Shown in pieces: positions 43,569-53,650 of a stretch of 64,000 nt of DNA. Position numbers and translations under genes: made by a program. Below the pieces are notes generated by a model. It did no database searches. It saw nothing but the letters and a program-made list of their open reading frames with translations, and was not told the origin of the DNA. The DNA comes from JAKALD01 sp963817785 (GTDB lineage: Bacteria > Pseudomonadota > Gammaproteobacteria > Burkholderiales > SG8-39): contig CAWFPL010000008.1 in assembly GCA_963817785.1 (NCBI GenBank), forward strand, positions 620,001-684,000. The letters run 5' to 3'. How positions within the stretch are numbered: position 1 is the stretch's first letter; each line of letters opens with the position of its first letter.

Positions 43569-44345
43569 ATGCATCCCTTGCTCAACATCGCCGTCAAGGC
43601 GGCGCGCCGCGCGGGCTCGATCATCAACCGCGCCTCGCTCGACGGCTCGCCGCTCGAGATCAGGGCCAAGCACGCCAACGACTTCGTCACCCAGATCGAC
43701 AAAGCGGCCGAGCAGGCGATCATGGACGTGATCGCGAAGGCGTATCCGGAGCACGCCATTCTCGCCGAGGAATCCGGCGCGACCGCCGGCGCCAAGTCCG
43801 AGTACCGCTGGGTCATCGACCCGCTCGACGGCACGACCAATTTCATCCATGGCTTTCCGCAATACGGCATCTCGATCGGGGTGCAGCACCGCGGCGCGAC
43901 CGCGCACGCGGTGGTCTACGACCCGGGGCGCAACGAGCTGTTCACCGCCTCCAAGGGCCGCGGCGCGTTTCTCAACGACCGCCGCATCCGCGTCTCGCGC
44001 TGCCAGAAGCTCAAGGAGGCGCTGGTCGGCACCGGCTTTCCGTTCAAGGAGCTGACGCGCATCGACCTGTACCTGCGCCAGCTGCGCGCCCTCATGGGCA
44101 CGACCGCCGGCGTGCGCCGCGCCGGCGCGGCAGCCCTCGACCTGGCCTACGTGGCGTGCGGGCGGCTGGACGCTTTCTGGGAGCTGGGCCTGGCGCCGTG
44201 GGACATGGCTGCAGGAGCGCTGCTCATCCAGGAGGCCGGCGGGCTGGTGGGCGACCTGTCGGGCAACGCGGGCTACATGGAATCCGGCGACATCGTCGCC
44301 GGCACGCCCAAGGTCTTCGCGACGCTGCTCGAAGCGCTCAAGTAG
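43569..44345 (+). CDS. suhB: inositol-1-monophosphatase SuhB
   Basis: A 258-residue Mg2+-dependent phosphatase. The metal sites are Glu67-Glu68 in LAEESG, then Asp84 and Asp87 in DPLDGTTNF, with the late WDMAAGALLIQEAGG motif. It hydrolyses inositol and related monophosphates; in E. coli SuhB also joins the rRNA antitermination complex. AAGG precedes the ATG. The trmJ-suhB divergent arrangement is frequent in proteobacteria. It is convergent with sufT, with only 12 bases between. Confidence 0.94.
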   Translation: MHPLLNIAVKAARRAGSIINRASLDGSPLEIRAKHANDFVTQIDKAAEQAIMDVIAKAYPEHAILAEESGATAGAKSEYRWVIDPLDGTTNFIHGFPQYGISIGVQHRGATAHAVVYDPGRNELFTASKGRGAFLNDRRIRVSRCQKLKEALVGTGFPFKELTRIDLYLRQLRALMGTTAGVRRAGAAALDLAYVACGRLDAFWELGLAPWDMAAGALLIQEAGGLVGDLSGNAGYMESGDIVAGTPKVFATLLEALK

Positions 44346-44357
44346 AGGGCGGCGGCC

Positions 44358-44921
44358 TCAGAACACGCCGAGCTCGAGGCGCGCGCCCTCGGACATGCGC
44401 TCGCGACTCCACGGCGGATCCCACACCAGCTCGACGGCGGCCTGCCCGACGCCCGGAATCGCCGCGAGCTTCTGCTCGACTTCGCGCGACAGGTAATCGC
44501 CCATGCCGCAGCCGGGCGCCGTCAGCGTCATCTGCACCTGCACGCGCCAGCCCTCGCCGCCCTCGAGCGGCACGACGGCGCACTCGTAGATCAGCCCCAG
44601 CTCCACGATGTTGACCGGGATCTCCGGGTCGTAGCAGCTGCGCAGCGCCTCCCAGGCCGCCTCCTCCACCGCGTCGCGCGTCGCCGCCGCGTCGGCCTGC
44701 TTGCCGTGCTGCGCGAGCGGCTGCTTGCCGAGCGCATCCGCGTCGTTGCCGTCGATGCGGAACATGTTGCCGCCGACGACGACGGTGTAGCTGCCGCCCA
44801 GCGCCTGGGTGATGGTCGCGCGCTCGCCGGCCTTGAGCGTGATGCGGTCGCCCACGGGCACCAGCGCCGCCTCGACGTCGCGCGCGAGCGTCACCTGTTC
44901 CCGGTTTTCCTGGAGGTCCAT
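44358..44921 (-). CDS. sufT: SufT-family Fe-S assembly protein (MIP18/DUF59 domain)
   Basis: A 187-residue protein. The N-terminal 70 residues are the SufT-specific extension (TLKAGERATITQALGGSYTVVV). Residues 85-180 form the DUF59 domain with CYDPEIPVNIVELGLIYE and MTLTAPGCGMGDYL, the last containing the conserved cysteine. SufT helps mature Fe-S proteins under high demand. It is the last gene of the suf operon, three bases after sufU. Confidence 0.92.
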   Translation of the reverse strand: MDLQENREQVTLARDVEAALVPVGDRITLKAGERATITQALGGSYTVVVGGNMFRIDGNDADALGKQPLAQHGKQADAAATRDAVEEAAWEALRSCYDPEIPVNIVELGLIYECAVVPLEGGEGWRVQVQMTLTAPGCGMGDYLSREVEQKLAAIPGVGQAAVELVWDPPWSRERMSEGARLELGVF

Positions 44922-44924
44922 GGT

Positions 44925-45365
44925 CTACTCCGTCGTCACCGGCTGGTCCGCGCCCTTGAGCGCCGCGCCGAGCGTATGCCAGGCGAGCGTCGCGCACTTG
45001 ACGCGCATCGGGAACTCGCGCACCCCCGCGAGAACCTCGAGCTTGCCGAGCCCGGCGTGCGCGCCCGAGCCGGCCACCATCTCGTGGAAGCCCTCGAACA
45101 GCTGCTCGGCCTCGGCTTCGGTCTTGCCCTTGAGCGCCTCGGTCATGAGCGAGGCCGAAGCGGTCGAGATCGCGCAGCCGCTGCCTTCAAAAGCGACTTC
45201 CCGGATCACGCCGTTCTCCACCCGCAGGTAAATCGTCACCTTGTCGCCGCACAGCGGGTTGTAGCCGTGCGCCTGCCGGTTGGCGCCCGATGGCCGGCCG
45301 AAATTACGCGGCTGGCGGTTGTGGTCGAAGATGACCTCCTGATAGAGCTCGCGCAGGTCCGACAT
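44925..45365 (-). CDS. sufU: Fe-S scaffold / sulfur acceptor SufU
   Basis: A 146-residue IscU-like protein of the SufU type. The zinc/cluster ligands are Cys39 (with Asp41) in PLCGDKV, Cys64 in GSGCAIS and Cys124 in VKCATLAW. The roughly 20-residue insertion between the second and third ligands marks SufU rather than IscU. SufU accepts sulfur from SufS for the SufBCD scaffold. The ATG overlaps the sufS stop (ATGA). Confidence 0.93.
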   Translation of the reverse strand: MSDLRELYQEVIFDHNRQPRNFGRPSGANRQAHGYNPLCGDKVTIYLRVENGVIREVAFEGSGCAISTASASLMTEALKGKTEAEAEQLFEGFHEMVAGSGAHAGLGKLEVLAGVREFPMRVKCATLAWHTLGAALKGADQPVTTE

Positions 45366-46624
45366 CAGCCGAACAGCTCCTTTGCCTTGTGGATCGCGCC
45401 GATCAGCGCGTCGACCTCGGCGCGCGTGTTGTACAGCGCGAACGACGCGCGTGCCGTGGCCGGAACGTTGAAGCGCTGCATCACCGGCATGGCGCAATGG
45501 TGGCCGGCGCGCACCGCCACGCCCTGATGGTCGAGGATGGTGCCGATGTCGTGCGGGTGAATGCGCTCGAGCACGAACGACAGGATGCCGGCCTTTTGCG
45601 GCGCGGTGCCGATCAGGCGCAGCCCGGAAATCCCGGCCGCGCGCTCGGTCGCGTATTCGAGCAGCCCGGCCTCGTGCACGGCGATCGATTCCAGGCCGAT
45701 GCGCTCGACGAACTCGAGCGCCGCGCCCAGCCCGACCACGCCGGCGATGTTCGGCGTTCCGGCCTCGAACTTGCACGGCAGATCGGCCCAGGTGCTCTTC
45801 TCGAACGTGACGCTGCGGATCATGTCGCCGCCGCCCTGGTAGGGCGGCATCGCCTCGAGCAGCACCCGCTTGCCGTAGAGCACGCCGCTCCCGGTGGGGC
45901 CGTAGATCTTGTGCCCGGAGAAGGCGTAGAAATCGCAGTCGAGCGCGCGCACGTCGACCGGCTCGTGCGCCACCGCCTGCGCGCCGTCCACCAGCACCGG
46001 CACACCGCGCTCGTGCGCCAGCTCAATCGCCTGCCTCACCGGCAGCACCGTGCCGAGCGAGTTCGAGACGTGCGCCAGCGCCACCAGCCGCGTGCGCGGC
46101 CCGAGCAGCTTCCTGTATTCGTCGAACAGGAACTCCCCCGCATCGCCGATCGGCACCACGCGCAGCAGCGCCCCGCTCTGCTCGCACACCAGCTGCCAGG
46201 GCACGATGTTCGAGTGATGCTCGAGCGCACTGATCAGGATCTCGTCGCCCGCCTTCAGGCGGCTGCGCCCGTAGCTCTGCGCGACCAGGTTGATCGCCTC
46301 CGTGGTGCCACGCGTGAACACGATCTCCTTGGTGGAGGCCGCGTTGAGGAAGCGCCGCACGCGTTCGCGCGCCCCTTCGAAGGCCGCGGTGGCCCTCTCG
46401 CTCAGGGCGTGCACGCCGCGGTGGATGTTCGCGTTGGTGTGTTCGTAGTAGTCGCGCTCCGCGTCGATCACCACGCGCGGCTTCTGCGTGGTCGCGGCGT
46501 TGTCGAGATACACCAGCGGCTTGCCGTGCACGCTGCTCGCCAGGATCGGGAACTCGGCGCGTACGCGCTCGACGTCGTAGCCCGGCTCCTGCCGCGCGAA
46601 GGCCACTTCGGCAACGCCGCTCAT
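45365..46624 (-). CDS. sufS: cysteine desulfurase SufS
   Basis: A 419-residue type II cysteine desulfurase with PLP. Lys239 in FSGHKIYGPTG holds the cofactor, and Cys377 in RAGHHCAMPV is the persulfide site. YLDNAATTQKP and ALEHHSNIVPWQ are standard. It removes sulfur from cysteine for cluster assembly with SufU. The ATG overlaps the sufD stop (ATGA), and its own stop overlaps the sufU start. A longer frame upstream overlaps sufD and is not real. Confidence 0.95.
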   Translation of the reverse strand: MSGVAEVAFARQEPGYDVERVRAEFPILASSVHGKPLVYLDNAATTQKPRVVIDAERDYYEHTNANIHRGVHALSERATAAFEGARERVRRFLNAASTKEIVFTRGTTEAINLVAQSYGRSRLKAGDEILISALEHHSNIVPWQLVCEQSGALLRVVPIGDAGEFLFDEYRKLLGPRTRLVALAHVSNSLGTVLPVRQAIELAHERGVPVLVDGAQAVAHEPVDVRALDCDFYAFSGHKIYGPTGSGVLYGKRVLLEAMPPYQGGGDMIRSVTFEKSTWADLPCKFEAGTPNIAGVVGLGAALEFVERIGLESIAVHEAGLLEYATERAAGISGLRLIGTAPQKAGILSFVLERIHPHDIGTILDHQGVAVRAGHHCAMPVMQRFNVPATARASFALYNTRAEVDALIGAIHKAKELFG

Positions 46625-47946
46625 GCGTACTCCCGGATCAGCCTGCCTTCGGGCAGCCGCGCGATGAGGATCTCCTCCATGTGCGCGCGCAGCGGCGCGA
46701 GCTCGATGCGCCCGATGACGTCGTGGGCGAACGCATAGGTGAGCAGCGCTGCGCCGAGGTCCGCGGCAATGCCGCGCGAACGCAGGTAGAACAGCATCTC
46801 CTCGTCGAGCTGGCCGACGGTCGTGCCGTGGCCGCACTTGACGTCGTCGGCATAGATCTCGAGCTGCGGCTTGGTGTCGACCTCGGCGCCGCGCGACAGC
46901 AGCAGGTTGTGGTTGGCGAGGTGCGCGTCGGTCTTCTGCGCACCCTCGTGCACCACGACGCGCCCGGCAAACACGCCGCGCGCCTTGCCGTCGAGGATGC
47001 CGCGATAGAACTGGCGGCTGGTGCCCCGCGGCTGCAGGTGATCGATGCGCGTGTGGTGGTCGGTGAGCTGGCTGCCGCCTGCGACGTACAGGCCGTTCAG
47101 CGCACACTCGCAGCCGGTGGCCTCGAAGCGCACGCCGATGTCGGTGCGTGCGAGCGCGCCGCCCAGCGCGAGCGAATGCGAGCCGTAGCGACTGTCGCGC
47201 CCCTGGCGCACGTCGATCGCCGCGACGTGGAACGCCTGGTCGCCTTCCTGCTGCAGCTTGTAGTGGCGCAGCGAGGCGTTGGCGCCGAGCATCACCTGGG
47301 TCACCGCGTTGCTGAAGTAAACCGTGCCGTCGGGCCCGGCGTAGTGCTCGAGCACGCTCGCCTGCGCGCCCTCCTCGAGCACCACCACGGTGCGCGGGTG
47401 CGTGACCGCGTCCGCCGAGGCGCTCAGGTACAGCAGCCGGATGGGCGCTTCGAGCGCCACTCCGCGCGGCACGTGCACGAAGGCGCCTTCGGCGGCAAAC
47501 GCCGTGTTAAGCGCGACGAACGCGCTCGCCGGCGCTGCGCCCGCCAGATGCGGCTCGACCCGCGCCGGGGTGCGGCTCAGGACCTCCGCCAGGCTGGCGA
47601 CGCTCGCACCGCCGGGCAGAGCGCCCAGCCGCGACAGCGCCGGCGCGAAATGCCCGTCGACGAAGACCAGCAACTGCTCGGGCGCCTCGGCGCCGAAGCC
47701 GAGCGCGGCGACCCGCTCCGCGCTCACGGCCGCCGGGTGCGCCGGCGCCTCGAACCGGTGCCGCGCAAGCGGCTCGACGTTGGTGTACTTCCACTCCTCC
47801 TCGTGCTTGGAGGGAAAGCCGCTAGCGGCGAACTGCTCGAGCGCCAGCCGCCGCATGCGCTCCACCCACGGCGTGCTGCCGCCGGGAAACCCTTTCGCAC
47901 GCCGCCCGAAGTCGGCGACGAACGCCGCGCGCGCCTGGTCCTGCAT
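46621..47946 (-). CDS. sufD: Fe-S cluster assembly protein SufD
   Basis: A 441-residue SufD, part of the SufBC2D scaffold. KHEEEWKYTNVEPL near the N-terminus and the long right-handed beta-helix core (for example TDHHTRIDHLQPRGTSRQFYRGILDG) are typical. The C-terminal segment KTDAHLANHNLLLSRGAEVDTKPQLEIYADDVKCGHG contains the conserved Cys/His pair facing SufB. It begins three bases after sufC and its stop overlaps the sufS start. Confidence 0.95.
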   Translation of the reverse strand: MQDQARAAFVADFGRRAKGFPGGSTPWVERMRRLALEQFAASGFPSKHEEEWKYTNVEPLARHRFEAPAHPAAVSAERVAALGFGAEAPEQLLVFVDGHFAPALSRLGALPGGASVASLAEVLSRTPARVEPHLAGAAPASAFVALNTAFAAEGAFVHVPRGVALEAPIRLLYLSASADAVTHPRTVVVLEEGAQASVLEHYAGPDGTVYFSNAVTQVMLGANASLRHYKLQQEGDQAFHVAAIDVRQGRDSRYGSHSLALGGALARTDIGVRFEATGCECALNGLYVAGGSQLTDHHTRIDHLQPRGTSRQFYRGILDGKARGVFAGRVVVHEGAQKTDAHLANHNLLLSRGAEVDTKPQLEIYADDVKCGHGTTVGQLDEEMLFYLRSRGIAADLGAALLTYAFAHDVIGRIELAPLRAHMEEILIARLPEGRLIREYA

Positions 47947-47949
47947 CGC

Positions 47950-48717
<768 letters not shown>

Positions 48718-48725
48718 TCTCATCC

Positions 48726-50170
<1,445 letters not shown>

Positions 50171-50174
<4 letters not shown>

Positions 50175-50665
50175 GTCCGCTCTCCTGTCGCGGCGGCAGG
50201 CACCCGCCGGCCACCGCCCCCCTTGACGAACATCACCGGCGACACCGGCGCTGGCGGCAGCGCCGGCAACACCATGTCCGCAAGGCTCACTCCTTCGAGC
50301 GCGCGCCGGATCGCCACGCTGATGCGCTGCCAGTTGCCGCGCACCAGGCAGCCCGACTCCTGCACGCACAAGCCCGGCATGCTGCTGCATTCGGTCAGAC
50401 CGAGGGGAATGCCCTCGATAGCATCGATGATCTCGGCCAGCGAGATGCGCTCGGGCGCCCGGGCGAGCACGTAGCCCCCGTTCACCCCGCGCTGCGCAGT
50501 GACGAGGCCGCCCTGGGCGAGCAGCTTGAGGATCTTGCTCACGGTGGCCTGCCCGATGCCCAGGCGCACCGCGATCTTCGCGGCGCTGTGCACTTCGTCC
50601 GGCTGGCGCGCCGCGAGGCTCATGACCGCCGTGCCGTAGTCGGCGAGCTTGCTGATGCGCAACAT
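50171..50665 (-). CDS. sufR: Rrf2-family SUF operon regulator
   Basis: A 164-residue Rrf2 regulator of the kind annotated as SUF-system FeS assembly regulator. The winged helix reads MLRISKLADYGTAVMSLAAR and GIGQATVSKILKLLAQGGLVTAQRGVNGGYVLA. Three cysteines, Cys93, Cys100 and Cys106, form a possible cluster site; spacing is one residue wider than in IscR, and the IscR histidine is missing. It heads sufBCDSUT and is probably an autorepressor. The ATG at 50665 begins the conserved domain; the longer frame crosses the promoter. The symbol is used in the proteobacterial sense, not for the cyanobacterial SufR. Confidence 0.88.
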
Positions 50666-50700
50666 GGGGGTGTCCTGCGGCCTCGTCCGGCGACTATTCG

Positions 50701-50740
50701 ATACGGGACCATTATAGTCCTGTTTGGGTCCCCCCCGCAA
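50701..50740 (-). promoter_or_regulatory. suf operon promoter with overlapping Rrf2-type box
   Basis: On the minus strand TATAAT (50716-50711) is a perfect -10 and TTGCGG (50740-50735) a weak -35 at 18 bases. GGAC and GTCC (50706-50720) flank the -10 as a short palindrome. The 25 bases 50725-50701, with GACTATAATGGTC, match the E. coli type-1 IscR pattern at about 19 positions. A regulator bound here would cover the -10. Confidence 0.6.
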
Positions 50741-50887
50741 CGCGCGACGGCCCGCGCGGGGTGCGCGCCCGGCGGGTTACCATAGGCGCGGCATTCCGGC
50801 CCCGGGGCGTACCAGCGTGCCTCGAGTCGAGCGCGATCATGAAAAACAGTGTCTTGGCGCATACGCGGGCGCTTCCGCGGGAGGTTC

Positions 50888-52921
50888 ATGCTGCTCGGTA
50901 GGCTGCGCGGCTGGCTGGCCGGCGCGCGGCGCGGCGCTTCCGATGCCCGGTTGGAGGAGGCGATCCGGCTGCACGAGGCCGGCGATGCGGATGCGGCGGC
51001 GGCCGCCTGCCGGAAGATGCTCGAGCGCGATCCCGAATCCCCCGCCGCCCTGCACCTGCTGGGGCTGACGCGCCTCGCGCGCGGCGCCGCCGCCGAGGCC
51101 GAAGCGCTGATCCGCCGCGCAGTGGCGCGCGACCTGGAGCGCGCGCTGTACCGGTTCAACCTCGGCAATGCCCTGCTCGCCCTGGGGGCGCGCGAAGCGG
51201 CCGCGGGCGCGTTCGAGCACGCGCTGGCGCTCGAGCCCGGGCACGCCGCGGCATGGTTCAATCTGGGCGCGGTCAGGCTGGAGCTGGGAGATGCGGACGC
51301 CGCGGTCGACGCGTTCACGCGCCTGTGCGGCCTGCGTCCGGAAATGCCGACGGCATGGTCGCAGCTCGCCACGGCCCTGTATCGCCGGGCCGATGGGGGG
51401 CGGCGCGAAGCGGACTACGCCGCCTGCATCGACGCCGCGCGCACCGCCCTCGCGCACCCCGGCCTCGCGCAGGCCGACGCGGACGAGCTGCGCAAGCTCT
51501 ATGGCCACGCGCTGCTGGCGCACGACAGGGTTTCCGAGGCGCTCGCGGTGTTCACCGAGCTGCGCCCGCGCCGTGCGGAGGATCCCGACGTATGCGTCGG
51601 CTACGCCAATTGCCTGACCAAGCTCGGCCGCGCGCAGGACGCATTCGACGCCCTGCGCCGCTGCTGCGAGCTGCACCCGGGCCACCCGGCGCTCGCCTCC
51701 GGCGCGATCATGGCGTCGGATTACGTGGAGACGCTCGGCCCCGAGGAAAATGCCGAGCTGCGCGTCCGGCTGGCCGCGGCATGCGCGAGCCCGCGCGCCG
51801 CCCGCCGCTTCGCGCCCGACCGCGCGCCGGATCGCGCGCTGCGCATCGGCTACCTCTCGTCCGACCTGTATTACCACGTCGCGATGAGCCTGTTCACCGG
51901 CGTGCTGCGCGCGCACGACGCGGCGGCTTTCGAGATCCACGTCTACAACGCTTCGCCGGTCCGCGACGCCACGACCGCAAGGCTGCAGGCCCTCGCCCCG
52001 CGCTGGCGGGACGTGCACGGCATGCCTGCCGGCGACGTCGCCGAGCGCATCGCGGCGGACGGCGTCGATATTCTGGTCGAGCTCTCCGGGCACACGTCGA
52101 ACAACCGCCTGGACGTCCTGGCGCTGCAGCCCGCGCCGCTGCAGGCGAGCTGGCTCGGCTACCCGGGCTCGACCGGGCTGCCGCAGGTGGACTACCTGAT
52201 TTCGGACCCTTACACCTCTCCGCCCGAGTCGGACCGCTACTGCTCGGAGCGCGTGTGGCGCCTGCCGAGTACGCGTTTGTGCTACGAGCCGCCGGATCCG
52301 AGCCCGGCGCCCGCGCTCCCGTCCGCGGACGCGCCGCCCACGTTCGGCTGCTTCAACAACCTGTCAAAGCTCAATCCCGCCGCGCTGGGGCTGTGGCGGC
52401 AGGTGCTCGAAGCCGTCCCGGACGCGAGGCTGGTGCTGAAGAGCGCCACGCTCGACATTGCGCAGGCGCGCGACTGGCTCGCGGGCGAGCTGGAGCGCGC
52501 GGGGCTCGACGCCGCGCGCGTCGAGCTGCGCGGGCGCAGCCCGCACACCGAGACGCTCGCGCAGTACGCCGGCATCCATCTCGCGCTCGATCCCTTTCCC
52601 TACTGCGGGGGGCTCACCTCGCTCGACGCGCTGTGGATGGGCGTGCCAGTCGTGACCCTTGAGCGTCCGCTGATCGCCGGGCGCCAGACGCTCAGCTTCC
52701 TGTGCAACCTCGGGCTGAACGAGCTGATTGCGCGCACGCCCGAAGAGTACGTGCGCCGCGCGGCCGAGCGCGTTGCGGATCGCGGCTGGCTCGAACGGCA
52801 GCGCCTCGGCCTGCGCGCCGCGCTGCGTGCCTCGCCGCTGTGCGACTTCGCGCGCTTCACGCGCGACCTGGAAGCCGCCTACCGCGGCATGTGGCACGCC
52901 TGGCTGGAGGCCCGGTCGTGA
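50888..52921 (+). CDS. TPR protein with O-GlcNAc-transferase-like (GT41/SPINDLY) domain
   Basis: A 677-residue protein. Residues about 25-280 form TPR repeats (for example YRFNLGNALLALGAREAAAGAFEHALALEPGHAAAWFNLGAVRLELGD). Residues 305-675 match the bacterial OGT/SPINDLY glycosyltransferase half: RIGYLSSDLYYHVAMSLFTGVL, DILVELSGHTSNNRLDVLALQPAPLQASWLGYPGSTGLPQVDYLISD, FGCFNNLSKLNP and LDPFPYCGGLTSLDALWMGVPVVTL. It probably transfers a sugar from a nucleotide sugar to proteins. No adhesin or flagellin target is nearby. GGGAGG precedes the ATG at 50888. Confidence 0.88.
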   Translation: MLLGRLRGWLAGARRGASDARLEEAIRLHEAGDADAAAAACRKMLERDPESPAALHLLGLTRLARGAAAEAEALIRRAVARDLERALYRFNLGNALLALGAREAAAGAFEHALALEPGHAAAWFNLGAVRLELGDADAAVDAFTRLCGLRPEMPTAWSQLATALYRRADGGRREADYAACIDAARTALAHPGLAQADADELRKLYGHALLAHDRVSEALAVFTELRPRRAEDPDVCVGYANCLTKLGRAQDAFDALRRCCELHPGHPALASGAIMASDYVETLGPEENAELRVRLAAACASPRAARRFAPDRAPDRALRIGYLSSDLYYHVAMSLFTGVLRAHDAAAFEIHVYNASPVRDATTARLQALAPRWRDVHGMPAGDVAERIAADGVDILVELSGHTSNNRLDVLALQPAPLQASWLGYPGSTGLPQVDYLISDPYTSPPESDRYCSERVWRLPSTRLCYEPPDPSPAPALPSADAPPTFGCFNNLSKLNPAALGLWRQVLEAVPDARLVLKSATLDIAQARDWLAGELERAGLDAARVELRGRSPHTETLAQYAGIHLALDPFPYCGGLTSLDALWMGVPVVTLERPLIAGRQTLSFLCNLGLNELIARTPEEYVRRAAERVADRGWLERQRLGLRAALRASPLCDFARFTRDLEAAYRGMWHAWLEARS

Positions 52922-53021
52922 ACGGGCCGCAGCCGCTCCTTGATCAAGGTCAAGCCGCGCCGCCGCCAACGTTCTATCGTCGGCGAAGTTTCATCGCTTC
53001 CCGGGTTTTGCGGAGCGCGTC

Positions 53022-53630
53022 ATGGCCGGCGGGATCACTCGGCGGGAATTCCTCAAGGGCACGGGCGGGGCCATCGCGGGCGCGGCGGTCCCCGGGGCGG
53101 GACTGTCGGCGGCAGAGCGCGTAGCCGGTCCGCCAGCAAGCGACAACGCCGCGCATTCCGGCCCGCGCGAAGTATTTCTGGAGGTGAACGGCGCGCGGCG
53201 CGCCGTCACCGTCGAACCCCGAATGACCCTCGCCGAGGCACTGCGGGGGCAGCTCGAACTCACGGGTACGAAGATCGGCTGCGACCGCGGCTCGTGCTCG
53301 GCCTGCACCGTCTGGCTCGACGGCTCGCCCGTTTCCTCCTGCATGATGCTCGCCGTCGACGTCGGCGAGCGCAAGGTCGTCACGATCGAGGGGCTGGCCA
53401 ACGGCGAGAAGCTCCACCCGGTCCAGTCCGCGTTCATCGCCCGCGACGCGATCCAGTGCGGCTTTTGCACGCCGGGCCTGGTCATGACCAGCGCGGCACT
53501 CGTCGCAAAGAACCGCAATCCCTCCGTCGAAGACGTCAAGGCGGCGATCAGCGGGCATCTGTGCCGATGCGGGACCATTCCCCACGTGCTCGAGGCGGTG
53601 CTCGACGCGGCGAAGGTCATGAAGGGCTGA
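53022..53630 (+). CDS. periplasmic aldehyde oxidoreductase-type [2Fe-2S] subunit (PaoA-like)
   Basis: A 202-residue iron-sulfur subunit of the xanthine oxidase family. A Tat signal, TRREFLKG (residues 6-13), is followed by an alanine-rich stretch. The first [2Fe-2S] cluster uses Cys87, Cys92, Cys95 and Cys107; the second uses Cys146, Cys149, Cys181 and Cys183. It passes electrons from the molybdenum site to FAD. Export with its partners to the periplasm is implied by the Tat motif, as in E. coli PaoABC. The molybdenum and FAD subunits follow. Confidence 0.92.
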   Translation: MAGGITRREFLKGTGGAIAGAAVPGAGLSAAERVAGPPASDNAAHSGPREVFLEVNGARRAVTVEPRMTLAEALRGQLELTGTKIGCDRGSCSACTVWLDGSPVSSCMMLAVDVGERKVVTIEGLANGEKLHPVQSAFIARDAIQCGFCTPGLVMTSAALVAKNRNPSVEDVKAAISGHLCRCGTIPHVLEAVLDAAKVMKG

Positions 53631-53650
53631 TCGTGTCCGAAGGCGGGGAC

